A stretch of DNA of 23,986 nt from DAOTTI01 sp034437795 (GCA_034437795.1 DAOTTI010000203.1:1-23986), one strand, 5' to 3'. Counted from the first letter of the stretch, positions 14,931-22,456 are shown. Numbers and translations: made by a program. The notes: generated by a model not told the origin, from the letters alone.

Positions 14931-16580
14931 ATGAACGGGTACGAGGCCATTGCCAGGATCCTGAAGCAAGAGGGAGTGGAGTGGATGGCGTGCTTCCCCT
15001 CCAACCCCCTTATTGAGGCCGCCGCCAGGGAGGGCATCCGGCCAATCGTCTTCCGCCAGGAGCGGGGCGGCATCATGGCAGCCGATGGGTTCAGCCGCAT
15101 GACGCGCGGGCAGCCGTTCGGGGTCTTCGCCTGCCAGGGCGGCCCCGGGGTGGAGAACTCGTTCGGCGCGATCGCGCAGGCCTGGGCCGAGGGCGTGCCG
15201 CTCCTGTTCCTGCCCGATGGCCCCGGTACCCACCGCGCGGATGTGAAGCCGAGCTTCCGCGCCCCCTACAACTACCAGTACATCACCAAGTGGGCCGAGG
15301 CGGTGAACAGTGCCGAGCGCGTCGTGCCGCTGATGCGCCGCGCCATCCACGCCCTGCGGCACGGCCGCCCCGGCCCGGTACTCCTCGAGCTGCACCGTGA
15401 CGTGATGGGCGGCGAGGTGATGAACCTCGACCTCTACAAGCCATCGCGTCCCCTCAAGGTGGCTCCCACCCAGGGCGACGTGAAGGACGCGGTGACCGCG
15501 CTCCTGAGAGCCCGGCGCGCGGTGATCTGGGCGGGCCAGGGCGTGCTCTACGCGGGCGCGACCGAGGCGCTCCGCGAGCTGGCCGAGCTGACCCAGGTTC
15601 CGGTGATCACCACCATGCCGGGCAAGAGCGCCATTGACGAGCGCCATCCCCTGGCGCTGGGCGCCGCCAACCGCACGGCGCCGCTGGCAGTGTGGCAGTG
15701 GCTCAAGGAATCGGATCTGCTGTTCGCCATCGGCTCCAGCCTGACCATCACCAACTACGGCATCACCGTCCCGCCGGGGAAGTTCATGATTCACTCCACG
15801 AACAACCCCGAGGACATCAACAAGGATTACCCGATCGACCTCTCGCTGCTGGGCGACGCTCAACTGGTGCTCCAGGCCATGATCGAGGAAGTCAAGGCAC
15901 AGCTCGGCGAGACTGGCCGGCGCAACCAGGCCGACTACACCGCCATCCAACAGGAGATCGCGGCCGTCAAAGAGCAGTGGCGCAAGGAGTGGCTGCCCCT
16001 GCTCACGTCCGACGCGGTACCGATCAACCCCTATCGGCTGATCAACGAGATCAATAAGGCGGTTGACCACGAGCGGACGATCCTGACGCATGACGCCGGC
16101 CACCCGCGCGACCAGATGATGCCCTTCTACACTGCGACGGTGCCCCACAGCTACATCGGCTGGGGCAAGTCGACGCACCTCGGCTACGGGCTCCCCCTGA
16201 TGATCGGGGCGAAGATCGCGCACCCGGACCGGTTCTGCCTGAACTTCATGGGCGACGCCGCCTTTGGCATGTCCGGACTGGATCTGGAGACCGCGGTGCG
16301 CGCCGCGGTGCCCATTACCACGGTGGTGCTAAACAACGGCACGATGGGCGGCTACAGCCGGTCGCTGCCGGTGGCGATGGAGCGCTACGGGGCAGGGCTG
16401 ATGACCGGCGACTACGCCAAGGTGGCCGAGGGCCTCGGCGCCACGGGGATCACGATCGAGCGCCCCGAGGAGATTGGGCCGGCCATCAGGCGCGCCCAGC
16501 GCCTCAATGACGACGGGCGCTGCGTCCTGCTGGACGTGAAGACGCAGGAAGAGAACAAGATGTCGATCTGCCGGCTGTAG
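14931..16580 (+). CDS. ThDP-dependent enzyme, acetolactate-synthase-like
   Basis: The start at 14931 follows GAGGAGG by six bases and gives 549 residues, the usual size for this superfamily. The N-terminal pyrimidine-binding domain has RQERGG with the catalytic-type Glu44 and GGPGVENSFGAIAQAW. A central domain spans about 185-350. The C-terminal pyrophosphate-binding domain has GDAAFGMSGLDLE at 441 onward and the paired Asn at 468-469 (VVLNNGTMGGY), the GDG...NN metal/ThDP signature. Relatives include acetolactate synthase, oxalyl-CoA decarboxylase and sulfoacetaldehyde acetyltransferase; the motifs do not decide among them. It is monocistronic and convergent with the dehydrogenase ending at 16772. 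It probably cleaves or ligates a 2-keto acid or similar product of the pathway. Confidence 0.88.
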   Translation: MNGYEAIARILKQEGVEWMACFPSNPLIEAAAREGIRPIVFRQERGGIMAADGFSRMTRGQPFGVFACQGGPGVENSFGAIAQAWAEGVPLLFLPDGPGTHRADVKPSFRAPYNYQYITKWAEAVNSAERVVPLMRRAIHALRHGRPGPVLLELHRDVMGGEVMNLDLYKPSRPLKVAPTQGDVKDAVTALLRARRAVIWAGQGVLYAGATEALRELAELTQVPVITTMPGKSAIDERHPLALGAANRTAPLAVWQWLKESDLLFAIGSSLTITNYGITVPPGKFMIHSTNNPEDINKDYPIDLSLLGDAQLVLQAMIEEVKAQLGETGRRNQADYTAIQQEIAAVKEQWRKEWLPLLTSDAVPINPYRLINEINKAVDHERTILTHDAGHPRDQMMPFYTATVPHSYIGWGKSTHLGYGLPLMIGAKIAHPDRFCLNFMGDAAFGMSGLDLETAVRAAVPITTVVLNNGTMGGYSRSLPVAMERYGAGLMTGDYAKVAEGLGATGITIERPEEIGPAIRRAQRLNDDGRCVLLDVKTQEENKMSICRL

Positions 16581-16705
16581 GGCATGCCATCCTTCCGTCC
16601 TGCAGCCGAGCAGCCGGCTCGCCTGGGTTCCGGTGGAAGTGGCCCGCCTCTCCATCCGTTGCTGGCGCCCCACAGGGACATGACCGAGCATTCATCGAGT
16701 ACTCA

Positions 16706-16750
16706 CGAGCGGAGCCCTCACCCTCTCCCTTTAGGAGGACGGGACTCGTC
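16706..16750. repeat. Dispersed palindromic repeat (copy R3)
   Basis: GAGCGGAGCCCTCACCCTCT and the following CCCTTTAGGAGG arm lie in the 191-bp gap between the convergent ThDP-enzyme and dehydrogenase genes. The first 16 bases are identical to copy R1. Its position between convergent 3' ends suits a transcript-end or termination role, which is inferred. I see no other feature in this gap. Confidence 0.65.
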
Positions 16751-16771
16751 ACCGGCGATGGATGATCCAGC

Positions 16772-17815
16772 TTAGCCGATCGTGGGCTGGCCGCTCCCCC
16801 AGTCGAGGATGACGCCCAGGTGGCGCTCCCGTTCTTCGAGGAGCTGGGCGTAGGCGCGGGGGGCCTCGGCCGCGGGGAAGCGGTCGGTGATCAGGTCGCG
16901 CACGTTGAGCTGCCGACCGGCCAGGAGCTCCATGAACAGCTGGCCATTGGCGCGGCGCGACCAGCGGTTCCGCCGGTCCTCCTCAGGCGGATGGGAGGCG
17001 ACGATCGCGCCGAGCACGCGCAGGGCCTTCATGTGCACCTGCTGCATGTCTACCGACGCGGGCCGGCGCGGCGAGCCGAGCGCCACCACCCGCCCGTGGA
17101 AGCGGGCCAGGGCGAAGGCCAGATCGTAGGTCTCGGTACGGCCGGTGACCTCATAGACCACGTCGGCGCCACGACCCTGCGTCAGGTTGTGCACGGCGGC
17201 GATCACGTCGTCGGTCCCAGGGTTCAGCCGGTGCGTGGCGGCGCCGACCCGCTCGGCGATGGCGAGGCGCGCGGGGGCGAGGTCGATGGCGATCACGGTG
17301 CGGCAGCCGGCCAGGCGCAGATACTGCGCCAGGAGCTGCCCGAGAAGACCCATGCCGATCACCACGGCGTCCTCCCCTAGCTGGGGCGCGCCGATGCGGC
17401 AGCCGTTCAGTACCGTGGCGCCGAGCGTGCAGAAGGTGGCCTCTTCGTCGGAGACGTCGTCGGGAATGCGGATGGCCCAGTCCTGCTGGCGCAGGCGCGG
17501 GTACGAGGCATGGCGCGCGCCGCTGGCGATCCGGTCGCCCGGACGCCAGGCGGTCACGCCGTCGCCGACTTCGAGCACGACGGCGGCGTTGGAGTAGCCG
17601 CTGACGTGCGGGTAGACCGGCAGCCGGCGCCCACCCGGGTTGGTCCACGGCGGCCCGACGAGGTGCGCCAGCTCCGTCCCCGTACTGATCAGCGACTGCC
17701 GCGTCTCCAGCAGGATCTCGCCCGGGCGGGGCGGCTCCACCGGCGCCTCTTCGAGCCGCACCTCGCCGGGCGCCGCGAACACCACCCGCCGGTCAAGGCG
17801 CTCGCCTCCATTCAT
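16772..17815 (-). CDS. MDR-superfamily (zinc-type alcohol dehydrogenase-like) NAD(P)-dependent dehydrogenase
   Basis: The 347-residue protein has the two-domain MDR layout: a GroES-like part (RQSLISTGTELAHL near 39-52, HVSGYSNAAVVLEVG) and a Rossmann fold with VIGMGLLGQLLAQYLRLAG, where GMGLLG is at 154-159. In the position of the first catalytic zinc Cys it has STGTE, as in BchC-like and other MDR members found beside Gfo/Idh/MocA enzymes. The structural-zinc four-Cys lobe is also absent, so it may work without zinc. The ATG follows AAAGGAG by nine bases. It is the last gene of the glycyl-radical-enzyme operon, 34 bp behind the Rieske gene, and probably oxidises or reduces that enzyme's substrate or product. 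Confidence 0.88.
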   Translation of the reverse strand: MNGGERLDRRVVFAAPGEVRLEEAPVEPPRPGEILLETRQSLISTGTELAHLVGPPWTNPGGRRLPVYPHVSGYSNAAVVLEVGDGVTAWRPGDRIASGARHASYPRLRQQDWAIRIPDDVSDEEATFCTLGATVLNGCRIGAPQLGEDAVVIGMGLLGQLLAQYLRLAGCRTVIAIDLAPARLAIAERVGAATHRLNPGTDDVIAAVHNLTQGRGADVVYEVTGRTETYDLAFALARFHGRVVALGSPRRPASVDMQQVHMKALRVLGAIVASHPPEEDRRNRWSRRANGQLFMELLAGRQLNVRDLITDRFPAAEAPRAYAQLLEERERHLGVILDWGSGQPTIG

Positions 17816-17849
17816 CCCTGGCGGCTCCTTTGCGGTCTATACTCGCAGT

Positions 17850-18380
17850 CTATTCGCGAGGCAGGCCGACCGGCTCTGTCAACGCCTCTCGCTTCCGATC
17901 ATCCCGGTCGCTCCCTGGCCCTTCCCCGCCAAGCCTAACCTGTAGCCAGCCCCCGCGCAGTCGCGCCGGGAAGCGACGCAGGGTGCCGGCGCACTCGCCA
18001 GTGGGGGCGTCCTTGCCTTCGAGCTGAAAGAACAAGAGCTCGTCGTCGCGATAGACGGGCGCGTAGACGCAGCGCCCGGACGGCAGCTCGAACTCCCAGT
18101 AGTGCCAGGGGCAGACCAGGCGATCCTGCCGGAGCGTCACCGGACCGAAGGCGGTGAACGGCAGGTCCAGATGGGGGCAGATGTCCAGGACAGCGAAGGG
18201 GCCGCCGGCCGTCTGCCCCACGGCCAGGCACAGGCCATCGGCGCACACCCGCGTGGCGCGCCCGCACGGCACCTGGTCCTCAGGCAGCGCGTTCACCCAG
18301 CGCGGGCGCCGCACGCGGCCGGACCGGCCAGGCGGCGGGCCGGATGTACGCACCGCGCTGGCGGGGCTCAAGCGGCTCAT
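17850..18380 (-). CDS. Rieske [2Fe-2S] protein
   Basis: The 176-residue protein has one Rieske cluster site: CPH at 68-70 and CPWH at 90-93, the CxH...CxxH arrangement, in the context LDICPHLDLPF and RLVCPWHYWEFELPSG. There is no membrane segment or Tat signal, so it resembles soluble Rieske ferredoxins rather than the cytochrome bc subunit, and no oxygenase alpha subunit is adjacent. Its ATG overlaps the glycyl radical enzyme stop as ATGA, which suggests coupled, matched expression. An N-terminal Arg/Pro-rich stretch (about 1-27) and a charged C-terminal tail have no clear function. An electron-transfer, redox-sensing or protective role for the glycyl radical enzyme is inference. Confidence 0.9.
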   Translation of the reverse strand: MSRLSPASAVRTSGPPPGRSGRVRRPRWVNALPEDQVPCGRATRVCADGLCLAVGQTAGGPFAVLDICPHLDLPFTAFGPVTLRQDRLVCPWHYWEFELPSGRCVYAPVYRDDELLFFQLEGKDAPTGECAGTLRRFPARLRGGWLQVRLGGEGPGSDRDDRKREALTEPVGLPRE

Positions 18381-20878
18381 CGCTCGGGCGGGGTCACAGC
18401 GGGCATGGCAGACACCGCGCTGGGCGCGGCCGCCCGCTGCGCACGCTCCCGTGCCGGCCGGCGGTCGGCGCGGGCGATCAGGAACTCCTGTAGCCGGCGG
18501 TCCATCTGCGCGAAGTACAGGCTCTGCCCGTACATCCGTGCCGCCGGCCCGCCGTACTGGCCGGGCAACGACTGCGCGGCTCTTAGCGCATCCGGATCGA
18601 GCACGTTGATCGCCAGGTTCACCCCCTGGCGGTCCACGAAGTACTGCAGGATGGCGGCAAGCTTGTCCATGTCCAGGTCGACGAACGACGACGGATCAAG
18701 GTCGGATGAGTGATCACCGCTCGATTGGTCGTTCGTCGTCCGTCCGTCGTCTCGCAGGATGTGCTCCGGATCGAGCTCCATGATGTAGGAGCAGCCGCCG
18801 GGGATCTCCGTCTGATCCACAGCCAGTACGGAGTCCAGCGCGGCGTAGGGACCGCGATAGTCCTGCCCCGCCGAAGGGGAGATGGAGATGCCGATCGGAT
18901 CCCGCGCCTTGCGGCCATCGGCCGAGGCCCCTGTGCGCGACGCCAGGCCAATGGCCGACGTGACGTTGACCTGGAAGATGAGGCGCCAGAACCGGCCGCC
19001 GTAGAGGGTACGTTTGTCTTCCAGGGCGGCGTAGTGCACGTGCGCCACCTCGCGGGCCATGGCGTCCACGTAGGGGTCGGCATTGCCGAACTTGGGGGCG
19101 GCGCGGGCCAGCTCGCGCAGCGCCTCGTCTCCTTCCCAGTTGCGGTCCAGCGCGTCCAGAAGGGCGGGAAGGCCGACCACCTTCTTGTCGAACACCAGGT
19201 ACTTGATGGCCGCCAGCGAGTCTACGGTCGTCGAGATGCCGCAGTCGTTCACCCCGCTGGCGTTGATCTTCGCCCCACCCTCGGTCAGGTCGCGGGCGTT
19301 GGCAATACAGTCGTCCCAGGTGGCGGACAGGAACGGCACAGGTACGTACCTGGGGCTCTCCTCCCAGCCGGCGCGCACCATCTGGGTGGCCAGCTCGGTG
19401 AAGTACGCCACCTGTCGCCGAAACGCCGACCACACCTGCTCGTAGGACGTAAAGGCCCGCGGATCGCCGGTGCGCGGCCCCAGCTGCTCGCCGGTGAGGC
19501 GACACCGGCCGTCATTAAGCGCCAGCTCCAGGCACTTGTCCAGGTTGATGGTGTACTCCATCGTGCGGGGCGCGGCCACGCCGGGGATAATCGTCTCCAC
19601 GCAGCCGACGATGGTGTAGCGCACGGCATCCTCGGGAGCGACGCCGACGCGCTGGAGGGAGGCGATAGTCGCCTCGTCGCCAAAGAGCGAGAAGCCGATG
19701 TTGCAGGCGGAGACTTCGGCGCACTTGCGCAGGAAGGCCGGCGGCGTGCCGCGGTGCACCCGCGCGCCGAGATCGATGAGCAGCCGGTGGGTCTGGGCGA
19801 TGTCCAGGATCTCGTAGGAGAGGTCGTTGGTGCCGTCCCCCACGCTCCCGTCCTCCTTGAGCCCGCCGACCATGATGTGGGCGTCGGCGTATGGCCGGTG
19901 GAGCTTGAGATAGAGCTCCTCGAGCAGCTCCCGTGCCTCCTGGCGCGTGATCCGGCCGGCGGCCAGGTCGGCCGCGTAGTACGGGTAGAGGTGCTGGTCC
20001 AGCCGGCCGAGCGAGACACCGAGGGCGACGACGTCGCCCTGCTCCATCTCGATCCCGCGCAGCAGGAACCACACCGCTTGGAGCGCCTCGCGGAAGGTGC
20101 GGGGCGGGTACGCCGGCACGTGCCGGCAGATGGCGGCCAGGTCGAGGTACTCGCCCCGCTGCACCGGATCAGCCGTCGCGCTGGCGAGCTGCTCCGCCAG
20201 ATCGGCGTAGCGGTGCGCCCAAAGGATCACCGCGTCACAGGCGATCTGGACCGCCTCCAGGAAGTTCTGGCCGGCTTGGTCCACGTTGCCGGCGGCGAGG
20301 CGCGCGCTCGCTTCCTGCTTGAGCCCCTCCAGCCCCACGCGCAGGGCCTTGCGATAGTTCACCGCGCAGTGGCCGGCGAAGACGCCCGAGCCCTGGAACA
20401 CGCCGAGCTGGATGGCGCGCCGGATCTGCGGCGACAGGCGCGCGCCGACGGCCGACCGGACGCCGGGCCTGCCTCGCCAGTAGGCCAGGCACGCCTGCAG
20501 CTCGGGATCAACCTTGTCCGCATGCGGGAAGTGGCCGCCGTGCAGCTCGGGGAAGTCTAGTGGCTTGAGGCGCGCGTGCGGGTCAAAGGCGTGCAGCGCC
20601 TCAGTGTGGTAGACCAAGCGCTGGGGGAGGCCGGCCAGCCGGTCCTCGGGGTAGAGGCGGATGATGTTGCGCGCCAAGACATGCGCCAGCGCTTTGGCGC
20701 GGCGCAGGATGGCCGGCTCCCCCTCTGTCTGCCGGTAGCTCTCCGTCACCAGGCGCAGGCGCTCGCCCCGCGGCTGGCTATCGGCAAAGGCAAGGGACCG
20801 CTGCCGGATGGCCTCAATTCGCGCCGGCCACCTGCTGGATGGCGCGGACGGAGCTGCCGGTTTGAGAACGGTGGTCAC
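18377..20878 (-). CDS. Glycyl radical enzyme (pyruvate formate-lyase superfamily, dehydratase/lyase-like)
   Basis: The 833-residue protein has the PFL-type N-terminal domain (RGERLRLVTESYRQTEGEPA), the thiyl/general-base motif GCVE with Cys426 and Glu428, INLDKCLELALNDG just after it, and TTVDSLAAIKYLVFDKK at about 550-566. The C-terminal glycyl loop is RMYGQSLYF with Gly784 as the presumed radical site. GCVE places it with the dehydratase and C-C/C-S/C-N lyase branch rather than with PFL itself. Two oddities stand out. Gln replaces the usual Tyr after the radical Gly, and a Ser/Asp-rich insert lies at about 708-735. A further 30-residue tail follows the loop region. The start is a GTG with GGGGAG eight bases upstream. 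No activating radical-SAM enzyme is in the window, and the substrate is unknown. Confidence 0.92.
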   Translation of the reverse strand: MTTVLKPAAPSAPSSRWPARIEAIRQRSLAFADSQPRGERLRLVTESYRQTEGEPAILRRAKALAHVLARNIIRLYPEDRLAGLPQRLVYHTEALHAFDPHARLKPLDFPELHGGHFPHADKVDPELQACLAYWRGRPGVRSAVGARLSPQIRRAIQLGVFQGSGVFAGHCAVNYRKALRVGLEGLKQEASARLAAGNVDQAGQNFLEAVQIACDAVILWAHRYADLAEQLASATADPVQRGEYLDLAAICRHVPAYPPRTFREALQAVWFLLRGIEMEQGDVVALGVSLGRLDQHLYPYYAADLAAGRITRQEARELLEELYLKLHRPYADAHIMVGGLKEDGSVGDGTNDLSYEILDIAQTHRLLIDLGARVHRGTPPAFLRKCAEVSACNIGFSLFGDEATIASLQRVGVAPEDAVRYTIVGCVETIIPGVAAPRTMEYTINLDKCLELALNDGRCRLTGEQLGPRTGDPRAFTSYEQVWSAFRRQVAYFTELATQMVRAGWEESPRYVPVPFLSATWDDCIANARDLTEGGAKINASGVNDCGISTTVDSLAAIKYLVFDKKVVGLPALLDALDRNWEGDEALRELARAAPKFGNADPYVDAMAREVAHVHYAALEDKRTLYGGRFWRLIFQVNVTSAIGLASRTGASADGRKARDPIGISISPSAGQDYRGPYAALDSVLAVDQTEIPGGCSYIMELDPEHILRDDGRTTNDQSSGDHSSDLDPSSFVDLDMDKLAAILQYFVDRQGVNLAINVLDPDALRAAQSLPGQYGGPAARMYGQSLYFAQMDRRLQEFLIARADRRPARERAQRAAAPSAVSAMPAVTPPER
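18679..18738. repeat. Inverted and short tandem repeats inside the glycyl radical enzyme gene
   Basis: CGACGAACGAC at 18679-18689 and GTCGTTCGTCG at 18728-18738 are perfect 11-bp inverted arms. The stretch beyond the right arm continues in CGTC/CGTT words to about 18752. The segment encodes a low-complexity Ser/Asp/Thr patch near residues 713-734, where family members normally have a shorter loop. It may be a small in-frame insertion or slippage expansion. Confidence 0.55.
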
Positions 20879-20892
20879 GCTGCTTCTCCCCT

Positions 20893-20930
20893 CAACGGTG
20901 CTATCGTTGCTCGTTCAGTCGCCTGGACTG
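20893..20930. promoter_or_regulatory. Two adjacent short palindromes upstream of the glycyl radical enzyme
   Basis: CAACG-N7-CGTTG at 20893-20909 and CAGTC-GCCTG-GACTG at 20916-20930 lie 15 to 52 bases before the GTG start, in the only gap that could hold this operon's promoter. They may be operator half-site pairs. Arms are only five bases, so chance is not excluded, and no clear -35/-10 pair is visible. Confidence 0.3.
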
Positions 20931-20985
20931 GTCCTGCCTGTTTACGCGCCTAACTCGGCGTCTATTGACTGCTGGTTGTGAGTGT

Positions 20986-22119
20986 CTATCGACGCGTCTT
21001 CGCTTCCAGGTCGACCTGCACGGCCTGTTGGGCGTCCTCCAGCGCCTGGCGGGGCGTCTTCTGGCCCTGCCGGACGGCGCCGAGCGCGCCGCCGAGCTGC
21101 CCTTCCATGAAGACCAGATTGGGGATCATGGGGTGCATTGCGGTCCTGGGCAGGATATCGTCCCGCGCCAGCTTGAGCCACGGCGCCAGGGCCTCGAACC
21201 GTTTCTCGTTGGCCAGACTCCGGCGCGAGGGCGGGACCGAGTCCACCAGCACCTTGTGCTCGGTGACGTAGGGGTCCTTAGACATGTACTTGAGGAACGC
21301 CCAGGCGCCGTCCGGATGCCTCGCGCCGGCGGGCATGAAGTAGTGGTTGACGCGCGTAACGCCCGGCGGGGCGGCGATCCCTTTGGGCGACGGCACCGGC
21401 GCGACGGCGAAGTCGATCGTTGGGCCGAACTCGCGCATGTCGTTGTAGAGCCAGACGGCGTGCACCCAGGCCACGAAGCGGCCAGTGTAGAACGCACCGT
21501 CCCTGCTCTTGCGCCCCCAGCCACTCGGCGAGTAGGTCGCTCGGAAGGCCTCCACTGGCCCCGACCCGTAGCGGTCGACGAACGTCTTCATCCACTCCAT
21601 CATACGCGCCACGCCTGGATCGGTGAGGGTGGCCTTGCGTGCGGCCGGATCGTAGAAGCGCCCGCCGAACACCGTGCCCCAGGTGAGCAGGTCGCCCACC
21701 ACGCAGGGGAGAAAGCCGGCGCGCACGATGCTGCGGTCCGCGCCCAGCTCGGTCGCTTTCTCTCCCCATTGCGTCCAGCCGTCGAGATCAGCCGGCGGTC
21801 TGGCCGGATCGAGGCCAGCCTGGCGGAGCAGGTCCCTATTGAAGTAGATGAAGTCCACCTGAGAGGAGATCGGCGCGCCGTAGGTCTTGCCATCGAGCCG
21901 TGAGAGGTCAACCGTGGAGGGCCAGATATCGGCACCGTTCCAGTCCCGGTCCTTCTGGATGTAGCCGTCAAGCGCAGCAAGCGCGCCGACGGTGGCAAGC
22001 TCGGGGATGGGGCGCGTGCCGGCACGGCTCCGCCGAAGAGGCGAGCGGCGCGGGCGCCGGTTCCTACGAGCGAAAGCGAGATACTCATCTCCGCAGCCAC
22101 CCCGACCGCGGCCAGGCAC
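20986..22119 (-). pseudogene. 5'-truncated extracellular solute-binding protein (family 1)
   Basis: From about 22016 on, the translation is a clear family-1 sugar-binding protein (PELATVGALAALDGYIQKD, YGAPISSQVDFIYFNRDLLRQAGL, WTQWGEKATELG, YTGRFVAWVHAVWLYNDM, FLKYMSKDP), with a normal C-terminus at 20986. The first 35 codons of the open frame are Arg-rich and unrelated. There is no signal peptide or lipobox, and roughly the first 100 residues of the fold are missing. In another frame, 22088-22030 reads MSISLSLVGTGARAARLFGG, like the start of a Gfo/Idh/MocA protein, as if a deletion joined two genes. The upstream edge lies against palindromic repeats. It is probably non-functional. It is the fourth binding protein of the window. 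Confidence 0.75.
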
Positions 22120-22225
22120 CAGGACATGTGGGCGCTTGGCGCTGGCCGTGGCGCCGGGGCGAGGCAGGGGCTGGGCCCACCAGGTGGTCGTGCTGGCCTG
22201 GGTTATTCACGGCTAACGAGCAGCG

Positions 22226-22256
22226 CTCTCTCCCTGCAGGAGAGGGTGAGGGCTCC
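22226..22256. repeat. Dispersed palindromic repeat (copy R4, inverted relative to R5)
   Basis: This 31-bp segment, read as its reverse complement, is GGAGCCCTCACCCTCTCCTG followed by CAGGGAGAGAG. It matches copy R5 at all but three bases and one gap, and shares the GGAGCCCTCACC core with R1 and R3. It forms one half of a paired, BIME-like structure. Confidence 0.7.
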
Positions 22257-22260
22257 ACTG

Positions 22261-22290
22261 CATGCCCCGCTGGTGCCCTGCCGGGGCATG
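22261..22290. repeat. Perfect 9-bp stem between repeats R4 and R5
   Basis: CATGCCCCG at 22261-22269 and CGGGGCATG at 22282-22290 flank a 12-base loop. It sits at the centre of the inverted R4/R5 pair, so the region from 22226 to 22338 could form a branched structure in RNA or a cruciform in DNA. Confidence 0.6.
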
Positions 22291-22308
22291 ACAGGGTCGT
22301 CCACCAGC

Positions 22309-22338
22309 GGAGCCTCACTCTCTCCTGCAGGGAAAGGG
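22309..22338. repeat. Dispersed palindromic repeat (copy R5)
   Basis: GGAGCCTCACTCTCTCCTGC followed by AGGGAAAGGG is the partner of R4 in the opposite orientation. The pairing resembles the inverted REP pairs of bacterial intergenic mosaic elements. Confidence 0.7.
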
Positions 22339-22368
22339 ATGCATCCCCGGGGCGAGAAGGTATGGAGG

Positions 22369-22456
22369 CTAGTGCACCATCAGGCCAGCGACCTGGCATG
22401 GCTTTCCCTGGTGCGCGGGCTGGCATTTCCGAAGAGGTTGCCTGCGACAGCACTAG
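22369..22456. repeat. Right copy of the inverted repeat; 88-bp MITE-like element with CTAGTGC ends
   Basis: The element begins CTAGTGC (22369-22375) and ends GCACTAG (22450-22456), perfect 7-bp terminal inverted repeats. Its 22369-22452 part is the reverse complement of window positions 1-84 with one mismatch. It is noncoding. The outer TAG of the terminal CTAG supplies the stop codon of the multicopper oxidase gene. A CTAG-targeting non-autonomous element is plausible; mobility is not shown. Confidence 0.75.

Larger units (their letters stand above)
22120..22368. other. Repeat-rich intergenic region
   Basis: This stretch between the truncated binding protein and the multicopper oxidase contains no gene I can support. 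It holds two palindromic repeats in inverted orientation (22226-22256 and 22309-22338) and between them a perfect 9-bp stem. The flanks 22120-22215 and 22340-22368 show nothing recognisable. Confidence 0.6.

Noticed and set aside
14772..16223. A 483-codon minus-strand open frame
   Set aside because: It is antisense to the ThDP enzyme, whose motifs are intact, and the translation shows no family features.
14931..16580. IolD (trihydroxycyclohexanedione hydrolase) of inositol catabolism
   Set aside because: IolD is ThDP-dependent and would suit the many Gfo/Idh/MocA enzymes, but this protein is clearly shorter, and no IolB, IolC or IolE homolog is present.
17850..18380. Rieske non-haem oxygenase or cytochrome bc Rieske subunit
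   Set aside because: The protein is only 176 residues, with no catalytic domain, no membrane anchor and no oxygenase or bc partner next to it.
18710..20560. A 616-codon plus-strand open frame opposite the glycyl radical enzyme
   Set aside because: It is the antisense of a gene with clear catalytic motifs. Its translation is rich in Val, Gly, His, Arg and Asp without domains, as expected from GC-rich third positions.
18377..20878. Pyruvate formate-lyase proper
   Set aside because: PFL uses adjacent cysteines at the active site. Here the motif is GCVE with one Cys and a Glu base, as in the dehydratase/lyase branch.
22226..22456. CRISPR array
   Set aside because: The repeats are few, inverted relative to each other and not regularly spaced, and no cas gene is present.
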